Assembly: GCF_007004655.1 (NCBI RefSeq)
Contig: NZ_ML660107.1
Span: 1-64,000, forward strand
Source of the DNA: Exilibacterium tricleocarpae
Lineage (GTDB): Bacteria; Pseudomonadota; Gammaproteobacteria; Pseudomonadales; Cellvibrionaceae
DNA length: 64,000 nt
Reading direction: 5' to 3'
The notes beneath the pieces were generated by a model. The model did no database searches and was not told where the DNA came from. It saw only the letters and a list, made by a program, of their open reading frames with translations. The position numbers and the translations under genes are program-made. This document shows positions 47,801 through 55,144 of this stretch, piece by piece; positions within the stretch are counted from its first letter, which is position 1, and every line of letters starts with the position of its first letter.

Positions 47801-48035
47801 ACCAGACATCCAGGCTGGGATCAAACATTTGCGGCGCAATGGTGCCGGAGCCGTCAGAGATATCGTCGGTATTCATAACCGATTCGGTGATACCTCCCAC
47901 ATTTTCCATACCGGAAATAAAGATATATATCACCGCTACGACAACAACGAGGGAGCTGAGCCAGCGCCATCGATAGACGGTTTTTGCAAATCTGTAGTCT
48001 GGTCCTTGCGATAAATCTCGTGCGGCTGCAATCAT
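44868..48035 (-). CDS. MMPL/RND-superfamily exporter
   Basis: 1055 residues from ATG 48035, chosen over the GTG at 48110 because it leads straight into the first membrane helix (RWLSSLVVVVAVIYIFISG). Two homologous halves each have about six helices and a large periplasmic loop. The first helical bundle contains FGTVGSLFFTG and NMITAIGVADSIH; the second contains IIVAAVALGVCVDDTIHFF-like sequence and LIVGFSTLLMSSF. Such proteins use the proton gradient to move lipids or other hydrophobic molecules. It is the first gene of the operon with the LolA-like protein and barrel. The coupled periplasmic carrier and outer-membrane barrel suggest cargo passage to the cell surface. Confidence 0.9.
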   Translation of the reverse strand: MIAAARDLSQGPDYRFAKTVYRWRWLSSLVVVVAVIYIFISGMENVGGITESVMNTDDISDGSGTIAPQMFDPSLDVWFDTGDATVKAYFDIEKQFIAEDYVLVTFENTEDEFGVFSPESLTAIQRLTEQFLTVPGVRHVRSLTYSPWIRWGEVAAGDGAEKGLLFSDLVAQPPGDLTEDDLVERMVAVLGARRAADKIGELRVRRFLGDDADFDQFQGEALLLDSIVDQAATTTAIQIQIIRPNVEGFSDNSALVDKLYSVQYQRSALRGIEHFLNIESGLSVKTRAYRDMENWVSSLPAGAEKSRLSHSLLDPTKNFIKNRQGETIKKYHVYRQSGDGDYVDVADLSAGISTPAGFSPSPLSPYTFRLGGVPVLERNFEIVGSADAKFLPLMFLVIIVALALLSRSLAGVFIPMVVVFASIFGTVGSLFFTGTLFNNLTAMMPNMITAIGVADSIHLVSAWLLMRGYIDDKAELIIEVIRKNALPVLLTTITTAVGFCSLVLNDLTPVKQLGWSMAAGTIIAYLLTMTLVPLLLSLFPHQNMRKSGRGGLWSKSLSEAWASLIVRRRIPVVFCSCLIVLLSCIGLLFVKVDADQRRMFKQENPVLLDLIWIEDHLGGTGDLEIIFSSIGDREDRVGLTEEEAKALEVLKARRIAVSGGVEGIRPLTGEELSHLDALQIRYDAWDKTRIGVLPEFLQLVERFEHRLREEMAKPDSELSIITDLTSPLDILRKIHQVQNGDNPEFYRVVNESDIPGLSKQASIKFDEFSEEYSYTPPQTAATLAAQYYLQYENGARPGESLTAQLSPDRRHFRMQGRGLLCTTQEKQAAIEKINRIAHNEFPALVAGSSSPEPLASLSISGKKTLMDRTGVIVAESFLKSISVALVVILIVIGVFFRSWKLGLVSALPNVLPIVIPLGIFGWLDIMIDGPAIVVAAVALGVCVDDTIHFFTKYTRAINAGSSTEQALAQTFRECGDALTLTTVVLIVGFSTLLMSSFSPNYLMGILAVSMIALAWFADFIVTPAALALMNAESSSNLVAAANSPFGRHVGDVAAP

Positions 48036-48122
48036 TTCAAATGGCTCTTGTTGATGGCGATCGGCCGGTGGCCGATGCCGTTCACATAGACAGATTTGGG
48101 AATTATCCACTGTCGAGATGAT

Positions 48123-48151
48123 TTAACAAGAAGGCAGTAAAATCGTATATA
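48123..48151 (+). promoter_or_regulatory. Candidate sigma-70 promoter before tatABC
   Basis: TTAACA (48123-48128), a 17-bp spacer and TATATA (48146-48151) form a reasonable plus-strand promoter, 272 bp from tatA. The divergent gap 48036-48422 otherwise holds no gene I can support. Confidence 0.3.
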
Positions 48152-48422
48152 GTATTGTTTTTAGTACTGTTGACAGCTCACAACCTTGGAGACTACCCGG
48201 CGTGCGCGGACGACAGAGGCCGACAAATCGGGCGCGTGACGACGATGCCGCCGGCAGACAACGCCGCTAACGAAAACGACATCAGGAGTGAGGGGTAAGG
48301 CAAAACACCTACTGGTCGGCGCCACCATTAACAGGCCATACCGTCATCATACGGAAACAATGATATGTAACTATCCCTTGGATATAAGACAACATCTAGC
48401 CTGTATAGGGGGCGAAAACACC

Positions 48423-48647
48423 ATGGGATTAAGTCTGTGGCAACTCTTGTTGGTTGCCGTTCTGTTTTTGTTATTATTCGGCAGAGGCAAGATTCCCGCC
48501 CTGATGACCGATCTGGCTGCCGGCATCAAAAATTTTAAATCCGGCATCAAAGAAGATAGTGCCGCAGTGGAAGACAAAACCCCTGCACCCCCTGCCCCGG
48601 CAAAAGAAACTGCAGATACCGCTCAACTCGGCAAACATACTGAATAA
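48423..48647 (+). CDS. tatA: Sec-independent translocase TatA
   Basis: 74 residues from ATG 48423. The pattern MGLSLWQLLLVAVLFLLLFG followed by an amphipathic helix (GKIPALMTDLAAGIKNFKSG) and an acidic, Pro/Ala-rich tail is TatA. It multimerises in the inner membrane to form the passage for folded twin-arginine substrates. The frame from 48288 is longer but has no added value. tatB follows 26 bp downstream. Confidence 0.93.
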   Translation: MGLSLWQLLLVAVLFLLLFGRGKIPALMTDLAAGIKNFKSGIKEDSAAVEDKTPAPPAPAKETADTAQLGKHTE

Positions 48648-48673
48648 TTTCACAAACTACTGCGGGCGTAGCC

Positions 48674-49051
48674 GTGTTCGATATAGGTTGGATAGAGCTG
48701 TTGTTTATTGCGGCAATGATGCTGGTGGTTGTCGGGCCCAAGGATATGCCCAAACTGCTGAACATGCTGGGCCGGCTGTTCGGCAGAGCGCGCAGGGTTT
48801 ACTCGGACTTGTTTCAGGGCATCAGGCAGCTGGAGCAGGAAGTCGATGTTGCCACCCGGGATGCGAGCAACGACCTCAACTGGCACAACCACTTGCCTGA
48901 ATCCATTCGCGACCTTCCCGACGACTTTGTTCCGGGTACCATGACTGCCGAGCAACACCGCGCGCGCCAGGCTGAATTCGAACGCGCCAGGCAGCAGGCA
49001 TCAACCCCACCACCGGCCACGCAGCAGCCGGGTGATCAGCGCCGCGACTGA
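48674..49051 (+). CDS. tatB: Sec-independent translocase TatB
   Basis: 125 residues with a GTG start at 48674. MFDIGWIELLFIAAMMLVVV, then GPKDMPKLLNMLGRLFGRAR, the transmembrane and amphipathic helices of TatB, precede a charged helix and a disordered Pro/Gln tail. TatB and TatC form the receptor for twin-arginine signal peptides. The GPKDMP form is closer to what I associate with alphaproteobacterial TatB than with the enterobacterial GPQRLP form. Confidence 0.93.
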   Translation: MFDIGWIELLFIAAMMLVVVGPKDMPKLLNMLGRLFGRARRVYSDLFQGIRQLEQEVDVATRDASNDLNWHNHLPESIRDLPDDFVPGTMTAEQHRARQAEFERARQQASTPPPATQQPGDQRRD

Positions 49052-49062
49052 GCGCAACCACC

Positions 49063-49863
49063 ATGACCGACGACAGCGATCTGGACCTATCCAAAGCCCC
49101 CCTGCTCAGCCACTTGCTGGAGTTGCGCCGCCGGCTGCTGTTTTGTCTGGTCTTTTTTGTGGTTGCTTTTGGCACCAGCTATCAATTCGCCGAGCAAATT
49201 TACGCTTTCCTGCTGCAGCCATTAACCAACGCTTTCAGCGATGCCACCGACAGGCGGATGATTTATACGGGTCTGCACGAGGCTTTCTTCACCTATCTCA
49301 AGCTTTCTTTTTTTGCTGCAGTGTTTTTCAGCCTGCCCCTTATTCTGTTACAGTTCTGGCGTTTTATCGCACCAGGGTTGTACCGGTTCGAAAGAACCGC
49401 CTTCCTTCCATTAGTATTCGCCACCCCGCTGCTGTTTCTGTGCGGCGCGGCACTGGCTTACTACGGTGTCATGCCGCTCGCCTGGAAGTTCTTCCTGAGC
49501 TTTGAAAGCCTGGGGGCAGAGACGGGCCTGGCTGTACAACTGGAAGCACGGGTCAGCGAGTATCTGGGGCTGGTCATCAAACTTATTATCGCGTTCGCGC
49601 TCAGCTTCGAGCTGCCGGTGGTCTTGGTGTTGTTGGCCAAGGTGGGAATGGTCACCGCGGACTCCCTCGTCGAGTATCGCAAGCATGCCGCGGTGCTGGC
49701 GTTCGTGGTCGCCGCGCTGTTGACACCGCCGGACCTGATTTCGCAAATCACCCTCGGTTTGCCGATTATTGTGCTCTACGAGCTTTCTATTCTTTTTATC
49801 CGCCGCAGCAATGCCGACCGGGTTGGACGTGAGCGCTTGCAAACCGCACACCACGGTAAGTAA
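49063..49863 (+). CDS. tatC: Sec-independent translocase TatC
   Basis: 266 residues, six membrane helices. Signature segments: LLSHLLELRRRLLFCLVFFV at the N-terminus, QFWRFIAPGLYRFER, and the FALSFELPVVLVLL and AVLAFVVAALLTPPDLISQI helices near the C-terminus. It starts 11 bp after tatB. The PhoX-like gene 206 bp downstream carries a twin-arginine signal and is a likely client. Confidence 0.96.
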   Translation: MTDDSDLDLSKAPLLSHLLELRRRLLFCLVFFVVAFGTSYQFAEQIYAFLLQPLTNAFSDATDRRMIYTGLHEAFFTYLKLSFFAAVFFSLPLILLQFWRFIAPGLYRFERTAFLPLVFATPLLFLCGAALAYYGVMPLAWKFFLSFESLGAETGLAVQLEARVSEYLGLVIKLIIAFALSFELPVVLVLLAKVGMVTADSLVEYRKHAAVLAFVVAALLTPPDLISQITLGLPIIVLYELSILFIRRSNADRVGRERLQTAHHGK

Positions 49864-50069
49864 AAACTCCCTTGAATCTACAACCGGCCACTTAAACAAA
49901 ACCTTCACGACAAGTTCATATTCCTTATAACTGATTGTCATTCTTTTCTTCTAGTCTCTTCCAACGTCGCATATAGGTGCCCTGACAAACGCGGGCGCAC
50001 CCTGACACGGCATTCCGTTTTTAGCTGTCATCCATTCTTAATAAACGCTTCTAAATAGGGGTAACAATA

Positions 50070-51527
50070 ATGTTTGATTCGTCAAATGATCCGCAAGAGG
50101 CAGGTGTAGAGGTCAAGCCTGTTATCAACCGCCGTGATTTTGTAAAAGGGAGCACGACTGTCGCAGCCAGCAGCGCATTTTTAGCGCTGGCCAGCAAACA
50201 TGCGGCGGCCGCCAGCCTGCCGTACACCGACGGCTACGGTCCGCTGTCGGTCACGCCCTGCCAGACCACCGGCCTGAACCTGCTGGCATTGCCCGAGGGT
50301 TTTGAATACCAGTCCTATGGCTGGACCGGTCAACGCAAAACTGACGGCAATTACAGCCCCACTGATCACGATGGCATGGCGGTAGTGGCCGCCCGCGGCA
50401 ATACCATTGCCCTGGTACGCAACTATGAACAATCCCAAGGCGAATCCAACAAATCGCATCCCCGCGGCGGCAAGGGCGTTTACAACGATGCGCAACACGG
50501 CGGCACCGGCAATCTGTTGTTCGATGTGGTTGAGGGTAAATTCCTCTCTTCCTGGAACAGCCTGGGCGGCACTATTCGAAACTGTGCCGGCGGACCGACG
50601 CCCTGGGGCACCTGGCTGTCCTGCGAGGAAACCTTTCACGCCTGGAACCAGGGCCCGCAGGGTTTTAATCACGGCTATGTCTTCGAAGTACCCGGCTTTG
50701 GCATCTCGGACGGCAAACCCATCCGCGAAATGGGGCGTTATGCCCACGAGGCCGCGGCCGTCGACCCCGCCACCGGTTATGTCTACCTGACCGAGGACGC
50801 CGGCGCGTCGGCTTTTTACAAGTTCGAACCGGCCGGAAAATGGGGCGATATGAAATCCGGCGGCAAGCTCTACGCCATGGTACTGGACGGCACTCCCCGT
50901 TACGACACGCGTCGCGGACAGACCGTCAACACGGCCCTGGATGTCACCTGGCAGGAAGTCACAGACCCCGATGCCCAGGCCGAGCGCTGTTACGATCAGG
51001 CCTTCGACGCCGCCACTATCGAGCGCGGTGAAGGCTGCTGGTACGACGACGGCAAGGTCTACTTCGTATCGACCTCCGGCGGCGACGCAAACTTAGGGCA
51101 GATTTTCTGCTACGACCCGCGCAAAGAAACCTGTACGTTAATTTTCGAATCCAACGACCCCGGTGTCGTCAGTGGTCCCGATAATATCGCTGTCAGCCCG
51201 CGCGGTTCGATTTTGATGTGTGAAGACGGCGGCTCGAACCCCAAGCGTCTGGTAGCTCTTACTCAAGAGGGCAACACTTTTACCTTCGCCGAGAACCGCA
51301 TTGCCCTTGACCAGGGTGACCTCACCACTATCGATGCCGTCTTTCCCGGCACCAAGGACTTTTTCCACGACAGTGTCGGCGACTCGCAGGACGGTTCCAA
51401 CCGCCGCAGCTTCAGCAGCCGTGAGTGGGCCGGGGCTTGCTTCTACGATCGCTGGCTGTTCGTCAATATACAGTCACCCGGCGTGACCTTCGCCATTACC
51501 GGTCCCTGGGAAAATGGTGCGCTTTAA
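50070..51527 (+). CDS. Tat-exported PhoX-like (DUF839) protein
   Basis: 485 residues. The twin-arginine signal INRRDFVKGSTT (RR at 21-22) is followed by a hydrophobic core to about residue 48, so it is exported folded. PhoX-type blocks: HDGMAVVA, LVRNYEQS, GGTIRNCAGGPTPWGTWLSC and CEETFHAW, YAHEAAAVDPATGYVYLTED, and ILMCEDGGSN. Acidic and cysteine positions suit the Fe/Ca cluster of PhoX alkaline phosphatases, although at 485 residues it is shorter than classical PhoX. Phosphatase or phosphodiesterase activity is likely but unproven. AGGGG 8 nt before the ATG is a good RBS. A CTGTCAT half-site (50025-50031) recalls a Pho box but has no good partner. Confidence 0.87.
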   Translation: MFDSSNDPQEAGVEVKPVINRRDFVKGSTTVAASSAFLALASKHAAAASLPYTDGYGPLSVTPCQTTGLNLLALPEGFEYQSYGWTGQRKTDGNYSPTDHDGMAVVAARGNTIALVRNYEQSQGESNKSHPRGGKGVYNDAQHGGTGNLLFDVVEGKFLSSWNSLGGTIRNCAGGPTPWGTWLSCEETFHAWNQGPQGFNHGYVFEVPGFGISDGKPIREMGRYAHEAAAVDPATGYVYLTEDAGASAFYKFEPAGKWGDMKSGGKLYAMVLDGTPRYDTRRGQTVNTALDVTWQEVTDPDAQAERCYDQAFDAATIERGEGCWYDDGKVYFVSTSGGDANLGQIFCYDPRKETCTLIFESNDPGVVSGPDNIAVSPRGSILMCEDGGSNPKRLVALTQEGNTFTFAENRIALDQGDLTTIDAVFPGTKDFFHDSVGDSQDGSNRRSFSSREWAGACFYDRWLFVNIQSPGVTFAITGPWENGAL

Positions 51528-51623
51528 GCGCACCATGATCACCAGCACCACTGTTGCAGCAAAAACAACTCGCGCACTTACCGGCGAGCATTCACTGAAG
51601 CGAATTAACGAAAGGTTAACAAA

Positions 51624-52187
51624 ATGACTATGATCACCCGTGTTCTGGCGGCGCTGGCATTCGCCGCCGCCACATCCGTTGCCAATGCCATTCCCACTTT
51701 TAGCGGCGATGTCGGCAGCGGCGGTAATTTTTCTGACACTGTCGACAGCGCCGACGGCTGGGTAACCGACAACGCCGTCGACAATGGTGTGGATTTCTGG
51801 ACCCTCAATATCACCGCACCGGCGTTACTGACTATCGATATTTCATCGATCATTGATTTCGGTATCAGTATTTACCAGGGCATCGTTCAGGACGACCTCG
51901 GCTTCGCTTTCGACAACGATGCCGATTTCACCGACCCGTCCACGTTCAACCAGGGCACCTTTGTGGCGGGCACACCGTCTTTCGGCGCCGCGGGCAGCAG
52001 CCTGCGCATTTTCCTGGCCAATGCAGGCGACTACACCATTGCCGTGGGCGGCGATGACTTCGGTTTCGGTGGCCCCTACGACTACAAGATGCAGGTAGAG
52101 GTGCCCGAACCAGGCGCCCTTTTCCTGCTCCTCTCAGGCGTGCTGGCGCTTGTGCTAAAGCGGCGTATGGGCAGCGCCCGCCACTAG
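51624..52187 (+). CDS. PEP-CTERM sorting-domain protein
   Basis: 187 residues. A signal peptide (ALAFAAATSVANA) is followed by a beta-rich, acidic mature part with DFWTLNITAPALLTIDIS and GDYTIAVGGDDFGFGGPYDY. The C-terminus VPEPGALFLLLSGVLALVLK ends in Arg/Lys, the PEP-CTERM signal recognised by exosortase. Such proteins are anchored at the surface or released into exopolysaccharide. No exosortase is in the window. A decayed copy of the 3' part and terminator lies at 59173-59402. It follows the PhoX-like gene by 96 bp and may share its transcript. Confidence 0.9.
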   Translation: MTMITRVLAALAFAAATSVANAIPTFSGDVGSGGNFSDTVDSADGWVTDNAVDNGVDFWTLNITAPALLTIDISSIIDFGISIYQGIVQDDLGFAFDNDADFTDPSTFNQGTFVAGTPSFGAAGSSLRIFLANAGDYTIAVGGDDFGFGGPYDYKMQVEVPEPGALFLLLSGVLALVLKRRMGSARH

Positions 52188-52210
52188 GTTGACCCGATCG
52201 ACCCAACCCA

Positions 52211-52235
52211 CTCTGTGGGCGCAACGCCCACAGAG
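52211..52235. terminator. Hairpin terminator after PEP-CTERM gene
   Basis: A 10-bp perfect stem CTCTGTGGGC/GCCCACAGAG with a 5-nt loop, lacking a T-run. A mutated version follows the second PEP-CTERM copy near 59375-59401, so the hairpin was duplicated with the gene. Confidence 0.6.
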
Positions 52236-52498
52236 CAGCATCGCCTGAAAATCAAGTATTCACTGTCAAACCTGCGCACCGGTTTGGCACAAAGCTCGCA
52301 GCGAATTTCAATTCTCCGTAAGCCCTTATAGAACCAATGCGGTGTATGGCCAAAACCACCCCGCTCCACCTTCACCATCGCAACTCAGCCAGTGCGCAAT
52401 CAATTATGTCGACACCACCTTTGTGCCGACCAGAATCACCTTCCGCACCCCTCCCAGCATATAAGCCGGATCAGGCAAACAGCACTTGCCTAAATTAT

Positions 52499-52514
52499 AA
52501 ATTGCATCCAATGA
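52499..52514. promoter_or_regulatory. Operator-like site A (AAATTG-CATC-CAATGA)
   Basis: Close to the palindrome AAATTG-GATG-CAATTT with the centre in inverted orientation (CATC). Located 280 bp upstream of the TonB receptor gene. See the sites at 52622, 52684 and 52726. Confidence 0.5.
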
Positions 52515-52621
52515 TAAATTATGGACTTCCAGGGGTTCACTTTTTACACCCAACCTTTAACTAATTGATATATATATAAATTTCTCAGATCCCACAAAGC
52601 AAAGACAAATACCCCCCTCCT

Positions 52622-52637
52622 ATATTGAATGCAAAAA
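52622..52637. promoter_or_regulatory. Operator-like site B0 (ATATTG-AATG-CAAAAA)
   Basis: A degenerate copy with a conserved TTG-n-ATG-CAA core, 157 bp before the receptor gene. Confidence 0.35.
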
Positions 52638-52683
52638 ATGAAATAAATGGCGTAAAATGGCTGATAAAGTGTTTTTTTGGTAT

Positions 52684-52699
52684 AAATTGGATGCTATTA
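52684..52699. promoter_or_regulatory. Operator-like site B (AAATTG-GATG-CTATTA)
   Basis: The left half is perfect. Spaced 42 bp from the perfect site at 52726, four helical turns, which suggests cooperative binding. Confidence 0.5.
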
Positions 52700-52725
52700 T
52701 TTACCGCCACATCCTGCTTTCTGCA

Positions 52726-52741
52726 AAATTGGATGCAATTT
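52726..52741. promoter_or_regulatory. Perfect operator palindrome AAATTG-GATG-CAATTT
   Basis: Perfect 6-bp half-sites around GATG, 53 bp before the TonB receptor start, in promoter position. The first ten bases recur with one change upstream of the GntR regulator gene (58244-58259). The 52188-52793 stretch holds these sites and a terminator but no gene. Confidence 0.6.
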
Positions 52742-52793
52742 ATACCTGTATCAGTTCCAAATAACTATAAAGTCATCTCTGAGGAGACGCAGA

Positions 52794-55100
52794 ATGAGTG
52801 GTAAAAGTAAATTAGGAGCATCGATTCTATCGGCTTCCACAGCTCTGGCAGTGCAGCCTCTACTGGCACAAGATGAATTCACTATTGAGGAAATCATCGT
52901 TACAGCTCAAAAACGTGAGCAGAACCTGCAATCAACGCCTTTGACGCTGAATGTATTTTCCGGTGAGAAGGTGGAGAAAGCCCAAATAACCAGCGTCCAG
53001 GATGTAGCGGCCTCTACACCCGGTCTGTCCATAGATGCCTTTCCCAGAACTCAGCCTCGACCATTTATTCGAGGGGTTGGTTCATCTGACACGGGTGCAG
53101 GCGGTGATCAGTCGACGGCGGTGTTTGTCGACGGCGTCTATATGTCTCGTCCGGCTTTTTTGGCCTTCGACAGCTTCGATGTAGAGCGCTTGGAAGTTTT
53201 GAAAGGCCCTCAAGGCACTTTGTGGGGCAAGAATGTGGTGGGTGGATTGCTGCACATTATTACGAAAAAACCAACCGATGAATTTGATATCAGGATCCAG
53301 GGTACGGGAGGCAACGAAGGTATTCGAAACGGCAATGCCATGATCAACGCACCACTGATCGAAGACAAACTGCTATCGCGTTTGGTGATTAGCTCCAGGC
53401 ACAACGACGGTTTTGCAAAAAACCTGAATACGGGTAACAAATTGTTTGATGAGCAGAGGCTGTCGGCGCGCACGCACTTCCTGTTGCAGGCGTCCGACGA
53501 TCTGGAGTTAGGTTTGTCATTCAACTATGCAGACGAGAACAATGGCGGTTCGGCTCGCAATATCCATGACGGCAACGTGGCGGGACTGTCGGCTGATCCG
53601 GATGGTGACAACCGTAAAACCCGGGGAGAGATCGATGGTTTTGAGGAGCGCGAGACCTGGGGGGTAACAGTGACCGCGGACTTGTCTACCGAGATAGGTG
53701 AGGTGAATATTATCTCCAACCACAAACAGTTGGATTATGCTTTCAATGAAGACTTTGACGGCGATAATATTCTGACGGTGCTGGCGTCATCACTCGCGGA
53801 GGGCGATCCTCTACAGATACAGCGCGGGGGCAGTGAGAGCACTGAGTCAAGTTCTTTAGAAGTTCGTTTTGCCTCGAATAGTGACTCCGACCTGTTCTGG
53901 CAGCTGGGCGCATACTACGAAGCCGCTGATATCGATCAAGTAGCACTGACCGGGGCTCTCTCGGGCTTGTGCGCTGCTGCCGGTGCGGGTGGTGCTCAAG
54001 CCTATGCAACAGGAATTGCGGCGGCGTTTGGTTTCGGTGCAGCAGCGGCCGGATACGGCGCGGGCGTGGCTTCAGGCTGTTCGGCTGGCGATGATTTAAC
54101 GACACCAGCAACGGTTCAGCGGTTCCACCAAGTAGTGAGCACAGAAAGTCTGGCAATCTTTGGGGAACTGAGTTATGACCTGACTGATATCTATACCCTC
54201 ACCGGCGGTGTGCGTTACAGCCAGGATGAAAAAGACTATGAAGTTGACTCCCTGGGCTCATTTATGGACGTGCAGCTGACAGCAGCGGGCTCGCCCACTG
54301 GTTATGACCGGGTGAGTGCCAGTGACGACTGGGACGCTGTTACCTGGCGAGCAACACTCGACGCCCAATTTACCGAGGATTTATTTGGTTATGCAACCGT
54401 CTCCACCGGTTATAAGGCCGGTGGGTTCCAGTCCGGCCCGCTGACTCAGGAGGAGGCGAGGGACAGTTTCGATCCTGAGTTTGTGACTAACTATGAGATA
54501 GGTCTGAAAAGCGAGCTGCTGGACGGTCGACTGCGATTAAACGCAACCACTTTCTTTATGCAGCAGGAGGATCTTCAGGTCAGGCAGGTCGAGGGCACGC
54601 GCAATGTCACCCAAAATGCCGGTGAGGCTGAAATACGGGGCGTGGAGCTTGAGGCTCTGGCGCTGCTGCTGGGCAACTTCTCAGCGGACTTGAAGTACAC
54701 CTACCTCGATGCTGAGTTCACCGAGTTCGTTGATGACGGTGATGATTTTAGCGGCAATAGCTTGAGTCGCGCTCCTGAGCACTCGGTGACTGTGAACCTT
54801 GCATACACTATCGAAAATCCATTTGGCGCAGGCGGTGAGATGAGCCTGGAAAGTGATTATGCCTGGAATGACGATAGATTCGAGGATAACTCTAACGAGC
54901 CGCCCGAGATTATAGATGACTATGGTCTGCTCGATGCCCGTATCGTTTATGAGCTGGCTAATTGGCAGTTGTCGATCTGGGGTAAAAACCTTGAGGACAA
55001 GGAATACGAAACCCACTATGTCAATTTTGGTTCTAATTCCTTCGTTGTCTTTGGTGAGCCTCGCACCTTCGGTGTCACAATGACCTGGAACTTCAAGTAG
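52794..55100 (+). CDS. TonB-dependent receptor of the AtuA/DUF4387 locus
   Basis: 768 residues. A signal peptide ends near residue 24 (LAVQPLLAQ). A TonB-box region FTIEEIIVTAQKREQNLQST is followed by a plug (SVQDVAASTPGLSI, PRPFIRGVGSSDTGAGG, FVDGVYMSRPAF, VLKGPQGTLWGKN) and a barrel ending FGVTMTWNFK. A Gly/Ala-rich loop at about 385-425 (AAGAGGAQAYATGIAAAFGF) is unusual. GAGGAGACGCAGA precedes the ATG. The receptor resembles those for steroid, terpene or aromatic compounds in sphingomonads and marine gammaproteobacteria. It is the first gene of a five-gene set under palindromic operators. Confidence 0.92.
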   Translation: MSGKSKLGASILSASTALAVQPLLAQDEFTIEEIIVTAQKREQNLQSTPLTLNVFSGEKVEKAQITSVQDVAASTPGLSIDAFPRTQPRPFIRGVGSSDTGAGGDQSTAVFVDGVYMSRPAFLAFDSFDVERLEVLKGPQGTLWGKNVVGGLLHIITKKPTDEFDIRIQGTGGNEGIRNGNAMINAPLIEDKLLSRLVISSRHNDGFAKNLNTGNKLFDEQRLSARTHFLLQASDDLELGLSFNYADENNGGSARNIHDGNVAGLSADPDGDNRKTRGEIDGFEERETWGVTVTADLSTEIGEVNIISNHKQLDYAFNEDFDGDNILTVLASSLAEGDPLQIQRGGSESTESSSLEVRFASNSDSDLFWQLGAYYEAADIDQVALTGALSGLCAAAGAGGAQAYATGIAAAFGFGAAAAGYGAGVASGCSAGDDLTTPATVQRFHQVVSTESLAIFGELSYDLTDIYTLTGGVRYSQDEKDYEVDSLGSFMDVQLTAAGSPTGYDRVSASDDWDAVTWRATLDAQFTEDLFGYATVSTGYKAGGFQSGPLTQEEARDSFDPEFVTNYEIGLKSELLDGRLRLNATTFFMQQEDLQVRQVEGTRNVTQNAGEAEIRGVELEALALLLGNFSADLKYTYLDAEFTEFVDDGDDFSGNSLSRAPEHSVTVNLAYTIENPFGAGGEMSLESDYAWNDDRFEDNSNEPPEIIDDYGLLDARIVYELANWQLSIWGKNLEDKEYETHYVNFGSNSFVVFGEPRTFGVTMTWNFK

Positions 55101-55144
55101 CGGACTAAAGCAACTGTCTATACTCTGCGAGAGACGTACCTCCT

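Noticed and set aside
50025-50045. Pho box before the PhoX-like gene
   Set aside because: Only one CTGTCAT half-site; the second half 11 bp on does not match.
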